From Micromonospora carbonacea (GTDB lineage Bacteria > Actinomycetota > Actinomycetes > Mycobacteriales > Micromonosporaceae): a DNA stretch of 64,000 bases. Positions within the stretch are counted from its first letter, which is position 1. Each line of letters begins with the position of its first letter. The DNA is taken from contig NZ_JACHMZ010000001.1 in the NCBI RefSeq assembly GCF_014205165.1, positions 5,810,501-5,874,500 on the forward strand, given 5' to 3'. The notes under the pieces are model-generated. The model ran no database searches and had not been told where the DNA came from. It was given only the letters and a program-made list of their open reading frames with translations. This document shows, piece after piece, positions 36,270 to 44,098 of the stretch. A program made the position numbers and the translations under genes.

Positions 36270-37958
36270 ATGACGAATCACGCACCGACCGGCCCGGTCC
36301 CGACCGTGCCGGCCGCCCACCCGGCCCCGACCCCGCCGCCCCCCGTCTCCAGCGCCACCCGGCACCTCTGCGCCGGCGCGTACCTCGACGAGGAGTTCCA
36401 GCGCGCCAGCCTCAACGAGGTCTACCACCAGCGCGACCGCCTGGTCGCCCCGTCGTACGGCTTCGACCTGCCCACGGTGCTGCACCACTGCCTCCGGGCG
36501 CGCCGGCTCGCCGTCGTCCGCGACGTGGCGATCCTCGGCATGCTGCTGCTGTCCGCCTGCGTGTCCGCGCTGGCCACGACCGTCGTCATCGGCCTGCTGA
36601 CCCTGGTCTACCTCTTCTCCTGCGTCTGGCAGGTCATCAGGCAGACCGCCCTGGAGCTCCGCAACGGCCAGTCCGCGAGCGCCGGGCTCATCCTCGGCCA
36701 GACGACGATCCTGCGGTTCCGGCTCCTGTCTGCGGCCCTCATCTTCGTCCTGGTCAGCACGGCCATGGGCCTGTTCGCCACGCTGAAGTACGCCGCCGCC
36801 CCGTACTCGTACTCGGACGAGGTCGACCCCCTCGCCGGACTGCACCCGGCCGTCGTCCTGGCGCTGCTGGTGCTCACCCTCGCGCCGCCGGTCGTGGCGA
36901 ACCTGGTGCGGCAGAGCCAACTCGACGGGTTCGCCCCGGGCCGGACCCCACCGGCCCCGGGCGCCACCAGCCGGTTCACCGAGATCCGGCAGCAGGAGGG
37001 CGGCAACACCGTCGTCTTCTCGGACTACCGGCCGTTCGTCGGCTCGGGGATCGTGCTGAAGAACTGGAGCTTCGCCCAGCGGCTGGTCCGGGCCGGCAAC
37101 CCGCTGGCCGGCCCGACGCCGGAGGCCGAACGGGAGTTCCCCACCGCACCCTTCGGCGCGGCCGAGCTGATCGCCCACCTGCGGGACGAACTCGGCACGC
37201 TGGCCAACCAACGGCAGGCCGAGGGGCAACTGCCCGGCCTGACCGTCGACGACCGGATCTTCCTCGCCGGCACCGAGGTCGCGTACCTCGTGCCGTACAC
37301 CCGGCCCGAGTGGATCCCGGAGATCATCCGCCAGCCCACCGCGCCGGCCCGGCACTTCCTGGTCTGCCAGATGATCTCGTGGCGCGGCGAGCTGGTCACC
37401 ACCGTCTACGTGCACGTGGCGGTCCAGGGCCGGTCGCTCTACATGGACTTCACCTCGACCGCGCTGCCGCCCTGCGACGAGCGGTTCCGGGTGGTCGACC
37501 AGGTCGGTGGGACCGGCCCCGCGGCATACCTGCGGGCCGTGGTGCGGGGTCTCGTCGACGCTCCCGCGACCATCGGCCGCGCCCCGCTCAACCTCTTCTG
37601 GGCCGGGCTCGACGCCCTCGCCAACTCCTCCTGGTTCGGCTCCGCCGGGCCACCCCGACAGGGGTACGACCACGGGGCCCGCGTCAGCGTCCGGGAGCTG
37701 GGGATGGCCGCCGACACCCGGCACCACCTCCAGACCCAGGAGGTCGACAAGCACCAGCAGATCATCGAGCGTCGGCTGCTCGCCGCCGTCCTCGACTTCC
37801 TGGAGGACCGGGGCGTGGACACCAGCGAGTACCGCCAGCGGGCCGCGACCCTGCTCAACGCAGGCGCCGTCGTCACCGGCGGCAGCCTCACGGTGCAGGG
37901 CAACGTGACCAGCGCCCAGACGAACAAGACGCACCTCGGCACGGGGGCGGGGCGATGA
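36270..37958 (+). CDS. membrane protein with C-terminal Gly-rich beta motif (three-gene operon, gene 1)
   Basis: The protein has 562 residues and I do not recognise the family. A Pro-rich start (1-26) and a soluble part precede hydrophobic segments at about 86-104, 105-123, 150-172 and 192-212. The large soluble C-terminal half includes [20 protein letters not shown] and [20 protein letters not shown]. The last 33 residues hold [13 protein letters not shown] (534-546), nearly the same as [13 protein letters not shown] at the start of the next protein. Its stop overlaps the next start (ATGA). The promoter is strong. A sensor or membrane effector in a conflict-type system is inferred from context only. 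Confidence 0.75.
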   Translation: MTNHAPTGPVPTVPAAHPAPTPPPPVSSATRHLCAGAYLDEEFQRASLNEVYHQRDRLVAPSYGFDLPTVLHHCLRARRLAVVRDVAILGMLLLSACVSALATTVVIGLLTLVYLFSCVWQVIRQTALELRNGQSASAGLILGQTTILRFRLLSAALIFVLVSTAMGLFATLKYAAAPYSYSDEVDPLAGLHPAVVLALLVLTLAPPVVANLVRQSQLDGFAPGRTPPAPGATSRFTEIRQQEGGNTVVFSDYRPFVGSGIVLKNWSFAQRLVRAGNPLAGPTPEAEREFPTAPFGAAELIAHLRDELGTLANQRQAEGQLPGLTVDDRIFLAGTEVAYLVPYTRPEWIPEIIRQPTAPARHFLVCQMISWRGELVTTVYVHVAVQGRSLYMDFTSTALPPCDERFRVVDQVGGTGPAAYLRAVVRGLVDAPATIGRAPLNLFWAGLDALANSSWFGSAGPPRQGYDHGARVSVRELGMAADTRHHLQTQEVDKHQQIIERRLLAAVLDFLEDRGVDTSEYRQRAATLLNAGAVVTGGSLTVQGNVTSAQTNKTHLGTGAGR

Positions 37959-38875
37959 GCGCCGAGGGGGCCCGCAACACCGGCCTGCACGTCACCGGCG
38001 GGACCGTCTCGGTCGGCGGCAACGTCAACGCCGTCCAGCACCAGCACCACCATGCCGCCGCGCGGGAGTCCCTGGCGGCGGCCGACCGCCGGGCCCAGCG
38101 GCCGACCGACATCGGGATCCTCACGGTCCTCGCCGAGGAGATGGCGGCGGTCGTCGAGATGCTGGGCCGGGCGGCCGACCACCGGGTCGAGCAGACGTAC
38201 GGCGGCCGGACCGTGCACCGGGCCACCCTCGCAGCCGACGGCGGCCCGGTCCGTGTGGTCGCCGCCCAGGCCCTCGAACCCGGCACGCACTCCGCCGCCT
38301 CCGCCTACCAGGAGTTGCGCCGACGGTTCGCGCCGCCGCTCGTGCTGCTGGTCGGCATCGCCGGCGGGGTCCGCGCCGACGTCCCGGTCGGCGACGTGGT
38401 CCTCGCCGACGAGGTGATCTGGTACGACAGCCGCCGGGAGACCGAGGACGGGCCCCGCCGCCGGGGACGGATCCAGGCGACCGCGCCGGTGCTGCGGCAC
38501 CGGATCAACGACTTCCTCGTCCGGCACGGCCCGGTCGTGCGCCCCGGGCCCGACGGCGCCTTCCGCGTCCACCGGGGGCCGATCGGCTCGGGCAACGCGG
38601 TGGTGACCGATGCCGGCTCGGGCATCCGCTCCTGGCTGGCCGAGGTGCACGAGAAGACCCTGGCCGTGGAGACGGAGGCGGCCGGGGTGGCCCAGGCGTT
38701 CTACGAGGAGATCGCCGACGACCACGCGTTGCGGGGCTGGATGACCGTCCGGGGCATCTCGGACCGGGCCGACCGGCACAAGGGGCACGCCGACCACGAG
38801 CTCGCGGCGCGGCACGCGGCGCTCGTCGTCGAGCGGCTCCTGCCCTACCTGCGCCTGGTCGAGGAGGACCGGTGA
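37955..38875 (+). CDS. nucleoside phosphorylase/nucleosidase-like protein (PF01048) with N-terminal Gly-rich motif
   Basis: The protein has 306 residues. Residues 12-24 are the [13 protein letters not shown] motif, then a His-rich HQHHHAAA linker. From about residue 45 it is an MTA/SAH nucleosidase-type domain: [35 protein letters not shown], the substrate-binding [15 protein letters not shown] and the catalytic Asp in [13 protein letters not shown]. Such domains occur as effectors in bacterial conflict systems, where they degrade nucleotides or NAD-like molecules; here that role is inferred. Ordinary purine salvage would not explain the N-terminal motif or the membrane-protein neighbours. 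It overlaps both neighbours by 4 bp. Confidence 0.82.
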   Translation: MSAEGARNTGLHVTGGTVSVGGNVNAVQHQHHHAAARESLAAADRRAQRPTDIGILTVLAEEMAAVVEMLGRAADHRVEQTYGGRTVHRATLAADGGPVRVVAAQALEPGTHSAASAYQELRRRFAPPLVLLVGIAGGVRADVPVGDVVLADEVIWYDSRRETEDGPRRRGRIQATAPVLRHRINDFLVRHGPVVRPGPDGAFRVHRGPIGSGNAVVTDAGSGIRSWLAEVHEKTLAVETEAAGVAQAFYEEIADDHALRGWMTVRGISDRADRHKGHADHELAARHAALVVERLLPYLRLVEEDR

Positions 38876-39699
38876 GCGACGCCGACGGCGTACGCCGCTC
38901 CGGGCGATCTTCCGCCCGGACGGCTGCCCTGGCCCGCAGGCTGACCGGCGGGGAGCTGGAGGCGTACCTCGTCTCCGGGACGGCGTTGGTCGTCGGCGCG
39001 CTCGGGCTGCTGAACGTGACCAGCCCGGACGTGGTCGCCGCCGCCACCCTGGCCGTGCTCGGCGTGATCACCTTCGACCTGCTGACCGGGCGACGCCGGC
39101 TGCGGCGCGTCGAGTCCGTCCTCCGCGGGGTGGCCGACGGCCTGCGCCCTTCGGGGGCCGGCTCCGTCGACCCGCTCCTCACCGCCGCCGCGCCGGAGGC
39201 GGCGGTGCTGGCCGGCGCGCGGGACATCCGACTGGTCGGGGTGACCCTGAGCCGGACGATCCGCAGCCAGCTCGACGTCCTGCGGCAGCAGTTGGCCGAC
39301 GGGGCGACGGTGCGGGTCGCGCTCATCGACCCGACCGGCCCGGCGCCGGAGGAGGCGGCCCGCCGCAACGGGCTGGACGCCAACGGCGGCGAGGTGTTTG
39401 CGCGCCGGGTCCAGCCCACCATCGACCTGCTGGACTACCTGGCGGCGCAGGCGACCGGCGGCGGGCGGCTGGAGGTCCGGCTGCTCCACTTCGTCCCCGC
39501 CTTCGGCATGGTGCTGGTCGACCCGGAGGACCCGACCGGGCGGATCTCGATCGACATCTACTCGCACCGGCCCGACGGTCGGGAAGCGACGGTGACGTTG
39601 CGTGCCGACCGCGATCCGGTCTGGTGCCGGCACTTCGTGCGCGAGTTCGACCGGGTCTGGGCCGCCGGCCGCAGCGGCGATGACCGAAGCCGCGCCTGA
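38872..39699 (+). CDS. membrane-anchored unknown protein, PLD-like fold suspected (gene 3)
   Basis: The protein has 275 residues. Two hydrophobic segments (about 33-48 and 53-71) are followed by a soluble domain with IRLVGVTLSRTIRSQLDVLR and ATVRVALIDPTGP, a strand-helix-strand pattern that resembles phospholipase D-like domains. No HKD motif is visible, so catalysis by that mechanism is not supported. The C-terminus WCRHFVREFDRVWAAG is helical. The GTG start overlaps the nucleosidase stop (GTGA). The tight coupling suggests one complex or pathway for all three products. Confidence 0.68.
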   Translation: MSDADGVRRSGRSSARTAALARRLTGGELEAYLVSGTALVVGALGLLNVTSPDVVAAATLAVLGVITFDLLTGRRRLRRVESVLRGVADGLRPSGAGSVDPLLTAAAPEAAVLAGARDIRLVGVTLSRTIRSQLDVLRQQLADGATVRVALIDPTGPAPEEAARRNGLDANGGEVFARRVQPTIDLLDYLAAQATGGGRLEVRLLHFVPAFGMVLVDPEDPTGRISIDIYSHRPDGREATVTLRADRDPVWCRHFVREFDRVWAAGRSGDDRSRA

Positions 39700-39733
39700 T
39701 CGGGATGGCCGCGTCGACTCGTGGCGCGGCCGC

Positions 39734-39739
39734 TACCCT
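39734..39739 (+). promoter_or_regulatory. -10 box of a probable leaderless promoter (NrtR-like gene)
   Basis: TACCCT, 7 nt, then GTG at 39746. The promoter lies just past the stop of the three-gene operon, so the NUDIX gene has its own transcript. Confidence 0.5.
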
Positions 39740-39745
39740 TCCGGT

Positions 39746-40450
39746 GTGTCCGACCAGCGCACCGCCTTCCAGATCGCCATCGACCTGGCGATCCTCACGA
39801 TCCGTGACGAGCGGCTGGCGGTCCTGCTGATAGAGCGCGGCAAGCCGCCGTACGCGGGGCGGGCCGCGCTGCCCGGCGGGTTCGTCCGGGCCGGCGAGGA
39901 TTTGGACGACACGGCGCTGCGGGAGCTGTCGGAGGAGACCGGCCTGGACGGCCGGACGCTGCACCTGGAGCAGGTGCGCACGTACGCGACGCCGGGACGG
40001 GACCCGCGCGGCCCGGTCGCCTCGGTGGCGTACCTGGCCATCGCACCCGACCTGCCGGTGCCGGTGGCCGGCACCGACGCGGCGCGGGCCCGGTGGGAGC
40101 CGATCGACCACGACCGGCTCGGCCACGGCTGGCTCGCCTTCGACCACGACACCATCCTGGCCGACGCCCTGGAGCGGGCCCGGGCCAAACTGGAATACTC
40201 CCCGCTGGCCACGGCGTTCTGCGGCGACACCTTCACCATCGGCGAGCTGCGCGCGGTCTACGAGGCCGTCTGGCAGGTCCGCCTCGACCCACGCAACTTC
40301 CACCGCAAGGTGACCGGGGTCAACGGGTTCGTGCTGCCCACCGGCCAGCGGCGCAGCCCGCCCACCGGCCGCCCGGCCGCGCTGTACCGGCGCGGCGACG
40401 CCACCCTGCTCTATCCGGCCATGCTCCGCCCGGGAACCGGTCGACAGTAG
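39746..40450 (+). CDS. NUDIX protein with C-terminal winged helix (NrtR-like)
   Basis: The protein has 234 residues. The Nudix box runs from GGFVRAGEDLDDTALREL to SEETGL with all catalytic acidic residues. Residues 150-234 (FTIGELRAVYEAVWQVRL, then FHRKVTGVNGFVLPTG) match the winged-helix domain of NrtR-type regulators, which sense ADP-ribose or related compounds and control NAD genes. Whether it regulates or hydrolyses is open. I chose the GTG at 39746 because of the leaderless -10 box; an ATG at 39680 inside the upstream gene is the alternative. No NAD gene is adjacent. Confidence 0.88.
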   Translation: MSDQRTAFQIAIDLAILTIRDERLAVLLIERGKPPYAGRAALPGGFVRAGEDLDDTALRELSEETGLDGRTLHLEQVRTYATPGRDPRGPVASVAYLAIAPDLPVPVAGTDAARARWEPIDHDRLGHGWLAFDHDTILADALERARAKLEYSPLATAFCGDTFTIGELRAVYEAVWQVRLDPRNFHRKVTGVNGFVLPTGQRRSPPTGRPAALYRRGDATLLYPAMLRPGTGRQ

Positions 40451-40470
40451 ACCCATCGCTGTACTTCAAT

Positions 40471-40515
40471 CGACGGGAAGCCGGGGCCCGTCGCCACGCC
40501 AGGCGTGGCGACGGG
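40471..40515 (+). terminator. terminator hairpin with an alternative, competing pairing
   Basis: CCCGTCGCCACGCC (40487-40500) and GGCGTGGCGACGGG (40502-40515) are perfect 14-base complements around one A, a strong terminator after the NUDIX stop. The first seven bases CCCGTCG can also pair with a second CGACGGG copy at 40471-40477. The two structures exclude each other. Confidence 0.7.
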
Positions 40516-40546
40516 TTCCATCGCACGCCCCGCCGAGGAGACCCGC

Positions 40547-41578
40547 ATGCGCCGACCCCGTTCCCTGCCCGCGCTCACGTCGATCGCGGTGCTCGCGGCG
40601 CTCGTCGCCGCAGGCCCCGCCGAGGCCGCCGTCGACCCCGGGGCCCGGCTCTCGGCGACCACCGCCGTCGGCACCCACAACGCGTACGACAAGGGAACGT
40701 ACGACTACCTGGCGCAGGCCCTCGACGACCGGCCCGGGATGATCGAGCTGGACGTGTGGCCCGACATTGTGGCCAACCAGTGGCGGGTCAGCCACTCCAA
40801 CCCGCTCGGCAACAACAACAACTGCGTCGCCGCCACCAGCGCCGCCCAGCTCTACACAGGCACCCGCAACAAGAACCTCGAACACTGCCTCGACGACATC
40901 CGGCTCTGGCTCACCGCCCACCCCGACGCCGGCCCGCTGCACCTCAAACTGGAGCTGAAGACCGGCTTCAGCGCCCGCACCGGGCAGGGGCCGGCGCAGC
41001 TCGACGCGCTGCTCGCCGCCCGGCTCGGCCCGGCCGTGTTCCGCCCCGCCGACCTCCTCGGCGGGCACGCCACCCTCGACGCCGCCGCCCGCGCCGACAA
41101 CTGGCCCGCCCGGCAGCAGCTCGCCGGCCGGGTCGTCGTGCACCTCATCCCCGGCACCGTCGAGGAGAGCAACCCCACCGACAAGCTGTGGACCGACATC
41201 GAGTACGCCCAGCATCTCGCCGCGCTCGCCGCCGCCGGCACCCTCGGCTCGGCGCAGGCGTTCCCGGCGGTGCACCGCGCCCAGGCCGGCGACCCCCGCA
41301 CCCGCTACGCCGACACCGCCCTGCGCCCCTGGTTCGTCGTCTTCGACGGCGACGCGTCGGCGTACGTCACCGGCGGCATCGACACCGCCTGGTACGACAC
41401 CAACCACTACCTGCTGGTGATGACCGACGCGCAGAACGTCCCCCCGGCCGTGGGGAACACGGACGCGACCGCTGCGGCGGCCCGGGTGGCGCAACTGGCG
41501 CGGGCGCACGCGAGCATCGCCTCGGCCGACTGGGCGGCCCTGCCCAGCGTGGTCGACGACGTCCTCCCCCGCGGCTGA
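40547..41578 (+). CDS. secreted Ca2+-dependent phosphoinositide phospholipase C-like enzyme
   Basis: The protein has 343 residues. A signal peptide occupies residues 1-28 (RRPRSLPAL basic start, hydrophobic core, AEAA cleavage region). The mature part starts with the catalytic His H44 in VGTHNAYDKG, then MIELDVW and WRVSHSNPLG, which match the PI-PLC-C1-like fold (PF16670). It may cleave phosphoinositide or another phosphodiester outside the cell. GAGGAG lies 8 nt before the ATG. It follows a possible attenuator and has no clear operon partner. Confidence 0.85.
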   Translation: MRRPRSLPALTSIAVLAALVAAGPAEAAVDPGARLSATTAVGTHNAYDKGTYDYLAQALDDRPGMIELDVWPDIVANQWRVSHSNPLGNNNNCVAATSAAQLYTGTRNKNLEHCLDDIRLWLTAHPDAGPLHLKLELKTGFSARTGQGPAQLDALLAARLGPAVFRPADLLGGHATLDAAARADNWPARQQLAGRVVVHLIPGTVEESNPTDKLWTDIEYAQHLAALAAAGTLGSAQAFPAVHRAQAGDPRTRYADTALRPWFVVFDGDASAYVTGGIDTAWYDTNHYLLVMTDAQNVPPAVGNTDATAAAARVAQLARAHASIASADWAALPSVVDDVLPRG

Positions 41579-41629
41579 CCCATCCGCGCCACAACGCTAC
41601 CGAGGGCAGCCGTTCGATCGCTCTGCGCG

Positions 41630-41673
41630 TAACGTGCGACGTGGTGCCTGTCGACAGTGGCGACGGGCACCAC
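41630..41673 (+). promoter_or_regulatory. -10 box and 5'-end hairpin of the XRE-family mRNA
   Basis: TAACGT (41630-41635) would start transcription near 41642. There GTGGTGCCTGTCG (41641-41653) pairs with CGACGGGCACCAC (41661-41673), 13 bp with one G-U pair and a 7-nt loop. The hairpin ends 23 nt before the ATG and could act as an operator (as DNA) or as an mRNA-stabilising 5' stem. Confidence 0.45.
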
Positions 41674-41696
41674 CCAGCCCCCTACCTGGAGCGGTC

Positions 41697-42914
41697 ATGA
41701 CCGAACAGTCGTTCGCCGCCCGCCTGCGGCAGCTCCGACACGAGCGTGGACTGTCGCTGCGCGGCCTGGCAAAGCTCACGTACCACGGGAAGTCCTACCT
41801 GCACGAGCTGGAAACCGGTGCGAAGGCACCCAGCCCGCAGGTGGCTCGCCGGCTCGACGACGCCCTGGGCGCCATGGGAGAACTCGTCGCGCTGGCCGGC
41901 ACCCGCCCAGGCCTGCGCCGCCGCGAACTCGTCGCCGCCGGCCTGGCCGCAGCGCTGCCCCACTCGTTGCTCACCCACGGTCGACGCATCGGCACGGCCA
42001 CCCCCGCTCGACTCCTCGAACGCACCGCACGCCTGCGCCGCCTGGACAATCATCTCGGCGGTGCCGACACCTACCACCTGTACGCGGCCGAGGTCGATGC
42101 GACCGCGCGCCTTGTCCGCGAAGGGTCCTACCGCGACGACACCGGCCGTCAACTCCTTGCCGTTCTTGCCGAGCAGGCCCAACTCGCTGGCTGGTCCGCC
42201 TTCGACGCCGGCCGTCACGATGACGCCGAGCGGCTCTACCGGCTGAGCCTCTCCGCCGCGCATGACGCGGACGACGCGGCACTCGCCGGCAACGGGCTGG
42301 CGCTTCTGGCTTATCAGCAGCTCGCTCTCACCGGCCGGGCCACCGACACCGCCACTGCGGCCTGTGAAAGGGCAGGCACAACCGCCACGCCACGGGTACG
42401 GGCGCTGCTGCACTTACGTGCCGCCTGGGCCCAGGCTCTCGCTGGTGACGATGGGGCCACCCACCGCCATCTCGATCTCGGAATCGCCTGTCTCGCCGAG
42501 CACGATGGTCACGCCGAACCCGACTGGGTGTACTGGGTCGACGCCACAGAGGGCGAGATCATGACCGGCCGTTGCTGGGCGGTGTTGCACCGGCCAGTCC
42601 GAGCAGTCCCCGCCCTTGAGCGGGCGATGCTGCGCTTCGATGACACGTACGCCAGGGACAAGGCCCTCTACCTGTCCTGGTTGGCGGACGCCTACCTCGA
42701 CGCCAACGAGATCGAGCAGGCCTGCGCAACCGCCGTCCTGGCGGCACGGCTGTCCGCCGATGTCGGCTCGCCCCGGCCCGGCCAGCGGCTGGAAGCCGTC
42801 CTCAACCGGTTGTCGCCACACGCGGCGCTGCCCTGCGTCGTCGAACTCAGCGCTCTGGTCGCCGAGGCCGCTAAACGTCCACCGACCGCGCCACCCACGC
42901 CAGATAATCGGTAG
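41697..42914 (+). CDS. XRE-family helix-turn-helix regulator with TPR-like domain
   Basis: The protein has 405 residues. Residues 7-60 form the helix-turn-helix (FAARLRQLRHERGLSLRGLA, then YLHELETG). The rest is helical with TPR-like repeats (AEQAQLAGWSAFDAGRHDDA, ALAGNGLALLAYQQLALTG, KALYLSWLADAYLDANE), the usual build of actinomycete regulators that bind peptide or protein ligands. Codon use is less GC-biased than the neighbours, a mild sign of separate origin. Its end overlaps the convergent cutA gene by 44 bp. Confidence 0.88.
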   Translation: MTEQSFAARLRQLRHERGLSLRGLAKLTYHGKSYLHELETGAKAPSPQVARRLDDALGAMGELVALAGTRPGLRRRELVAAGLAAALPHSLLTHGRRIGTATPARLLERTARLRRLDNHLGGADTYHLYAAEVDATARLVREGSYRDDTGRQLLAVLAEQAQLAGWSAFDAGRHDDAERLYRLSLSAAHDADDAALAGNGLALLAYQQLALTGRATDTATAACERAGTTATPRVRALLHLRAAWAQALAGDDGATHRHLDLGIACLAEHDGHAEPDWVYWVDATEGEIMTGRCWAVLHRPVRAVPALERAMLRFDDTYARDKALYLSWLADAYLDANEIEQACATAVLAARLSADVGSPRPGQRLEAVLNRLSPHAALPCVVELSALVAEAAKRPPTAPPTPDNR

Positions 42915-43191
42915 AACCACGCACGATCGGCACGGCGGTCACCTGAGGGTTGCTCCACGAGTGCTCGTCGAGCAGATACCGCTCCAACTCCGGGTAGCGG
43001 GCCGCGGTGGTGAAGAACAGGATTTGCCACTCTTCGCCGACGCCCCGCTCACCGTGGTGCCAGAACACGCTCGTCACCGGCCCCACGACCTGAGCGGCGG
43101 CGGCAAGCCGGCCAGCCACCGCACCCTCGGCGAGAAGTACGCCACTATCGCGGCTGTCCGTCGCCGTGGCCACCTGGAGATAGTCGGTCAT
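42871..43191 (-). CDS. cutA: CutA1-like protein (divalent cation tolerance family)
   Basis: The protein has 106 residues. VTSVFWHHGERGVGEEWQIL matches the CutA region usually read as (I/V)xSxYWWxGxIxxxxE, and WSNPQVTAVPIVRGSTDYL its C-terminal PEIIALPI-G-xxYL counterpart. CutA proteins are small trimers with a ferredoxin-like fold; the cellular role is uncertain. AAGGTGAG precedes the ATG at 43191; a GTG at 43200 is possible. Its 3' end overlaps the XRE gene. Confidence 0.82.
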   Translation of the reverse strand: MTDYLQVATATDSRDSGVLLAEGAVAGRLAAAAQVVGPVTSVFWHHGERGVGEEWQILFFTTAARYPELERYLLDEHSWSNPQVTAVPIVRGSTDYLAWVARSVDV

Positions 43192-43451
43192 CAAGCTCAC
43201 CTTACTTGCGCCGTCCGTCTCCGGACGGCGCGGACAGCAGGCGGACGCGAACCTCCTGTACCTGACCCGGCACCGATCCGAAGCTGACTGGGGAAGACAG
43301 TTCGTGGCGAGCCGAGGGAGCGCAGGTCACATGATCGACGACGCGCCGTCCGGTACGCCGGCCACGCGCCGGGGCCGGGCTCCGCCACCCGTCGGTAGAC
43401 TTACCCGGCCCGTGAGCTGCCCCGATTCCCGATCACCAGGAGAGCGCAACC
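43192..43451. other. intergenic stretch, promoters only
   Basis: About 260 bases between divergent genes. I see no gene, RNA or repeat. It must hold the promoters of cutA and of the gene at 43452. Confidence 0.4.
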
Positions 43452-43970
43452 GTGCAGGTATCCCAGGCCCTGGACATCATGGAAGCCCTCTTTCGGGCCG
43501 CCGAGCACCCGGACATCACCGCCGTCGAGCGGTACGGCCGGGACGACCAGCCCGGCGGCCAGTCCCCGCCGGGCGTGAAGGTCGTCCACCGGTCCGGATC
43601 GACCGGGATGCTCTGGGCCGCCGTGCCGCCGCGGGAAGCCGCAGCGGTGCCGCCGCCCGACGAGATGCCGCCGCCGAGGCTGCGCGCGGCACGGGTGCTC
43701 GTGTTCGCCCACCGGCTTCTCGACGCCGCACGGCCAGAGCAGTTCGCCGGCTGGGAGCTGTGCCGTCAGCCCGGCGTCGACGTGCCGGTCGCCGCCGCGC
43801 TCCGGATCACCGCCCACGACAAATCGGTGATCTACCTTCGTGGCACGTCCGCCAGCGGAGCGGGTGCCGAGCCGGCACAGGACCCTCACCCGGACTATCT
43901 GATCCCCGAAGGAGTCCAGTCATGGCACCTCAGAGTCAGTGCTCCGTCTGCGGAGCCCGCGTCGGCGTAG
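43452..43970 (+). CDS. hypothetical protein
   Basis: The protein has 172 residues and I do not recognise it. It opens with an amphipathic helix (MQVSQALDIMEALFRAAEHP) and has VKVVHRSGSTGMLWAAVPP and a helix LRAARVLVFAHRLLDAARPE; the C-terminus is disordered. AGGAGAG precedes the GTG at 7 nt. Its last 49 bases overlap a second small gene with its own Shine-Dalgarno sequence, so the two are probably co-expressed. Confidence 0.6.
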   Translation: MQVSQALDIMEALFRAAEHPDITAVERYGRDDQPGGQSPPGVKVVHRSGSTGMLWAAVPPREAAAVPPPDEMPPPRLRAARVLVFAHRLLDAARPEQFAGWELCRQPGVDVPVAAALRITAHDKSVIYLRGTSASGAGAEPAQDPHPDYLIPEGVQSWHLRVSAPSAEPASA

Positions 43971-44050
43971 CTGTCGGCAGGTCCTGCCCGTCCCACCAGG
44001 CGCAGGGCAGCCGAGGCACCTGCCCCGGCAGCGGCCGCTCCACGGTGTGA
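43922..44050 (+). CDS. 42-residue small zinc-ribbon-like protein
   Basis: The ATG has a good Shine-Dalgarno sequence (AAGGAG, 7 nt). The peptide contains CSVC near its start, a further Cys in GRSCPSH and one in GTCPGSG, so four cysteines and a histidine could bind one zinc ion. It begins inside the end of the preceding gene in another frame, and a bidirectional hairpin terminator follows 6 bp after its stop. The start signals and terminator argue for a real gene. Function is unknown. Confidence 0.6.
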   Translation: MAPQSQCSVCGARVGVAVGRSCPSHQAQGSRGTCPGSGRSTV

Positions 44051-44055
44051 ACATG

Positions 44056-44086
44056 GCGGCCCCGTGCTCGACGAGCGCGGGGCCGC
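44056..44086. terminator. bidirectional hairpin terminator
   Basis: GCGGCCCCG (44056-44064) and CGGGGCCGC (44078-44086) form a perfect 9-bp stem, continued inside by GCTC/GAGC. It lies between the convergent small-protein gene and the GGDEF-EAL gene and can serve both. Confidence 0.75.
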
Positions 44087-44098
44087 TTCACGTCCGGG

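Noticed and set aside
36063..37934. Upstream extension of the DUF255 gene
   Set aside because: It runs antisense through the three-gene operon. The conserved N-terminus and the -10 box place the start at 36062.
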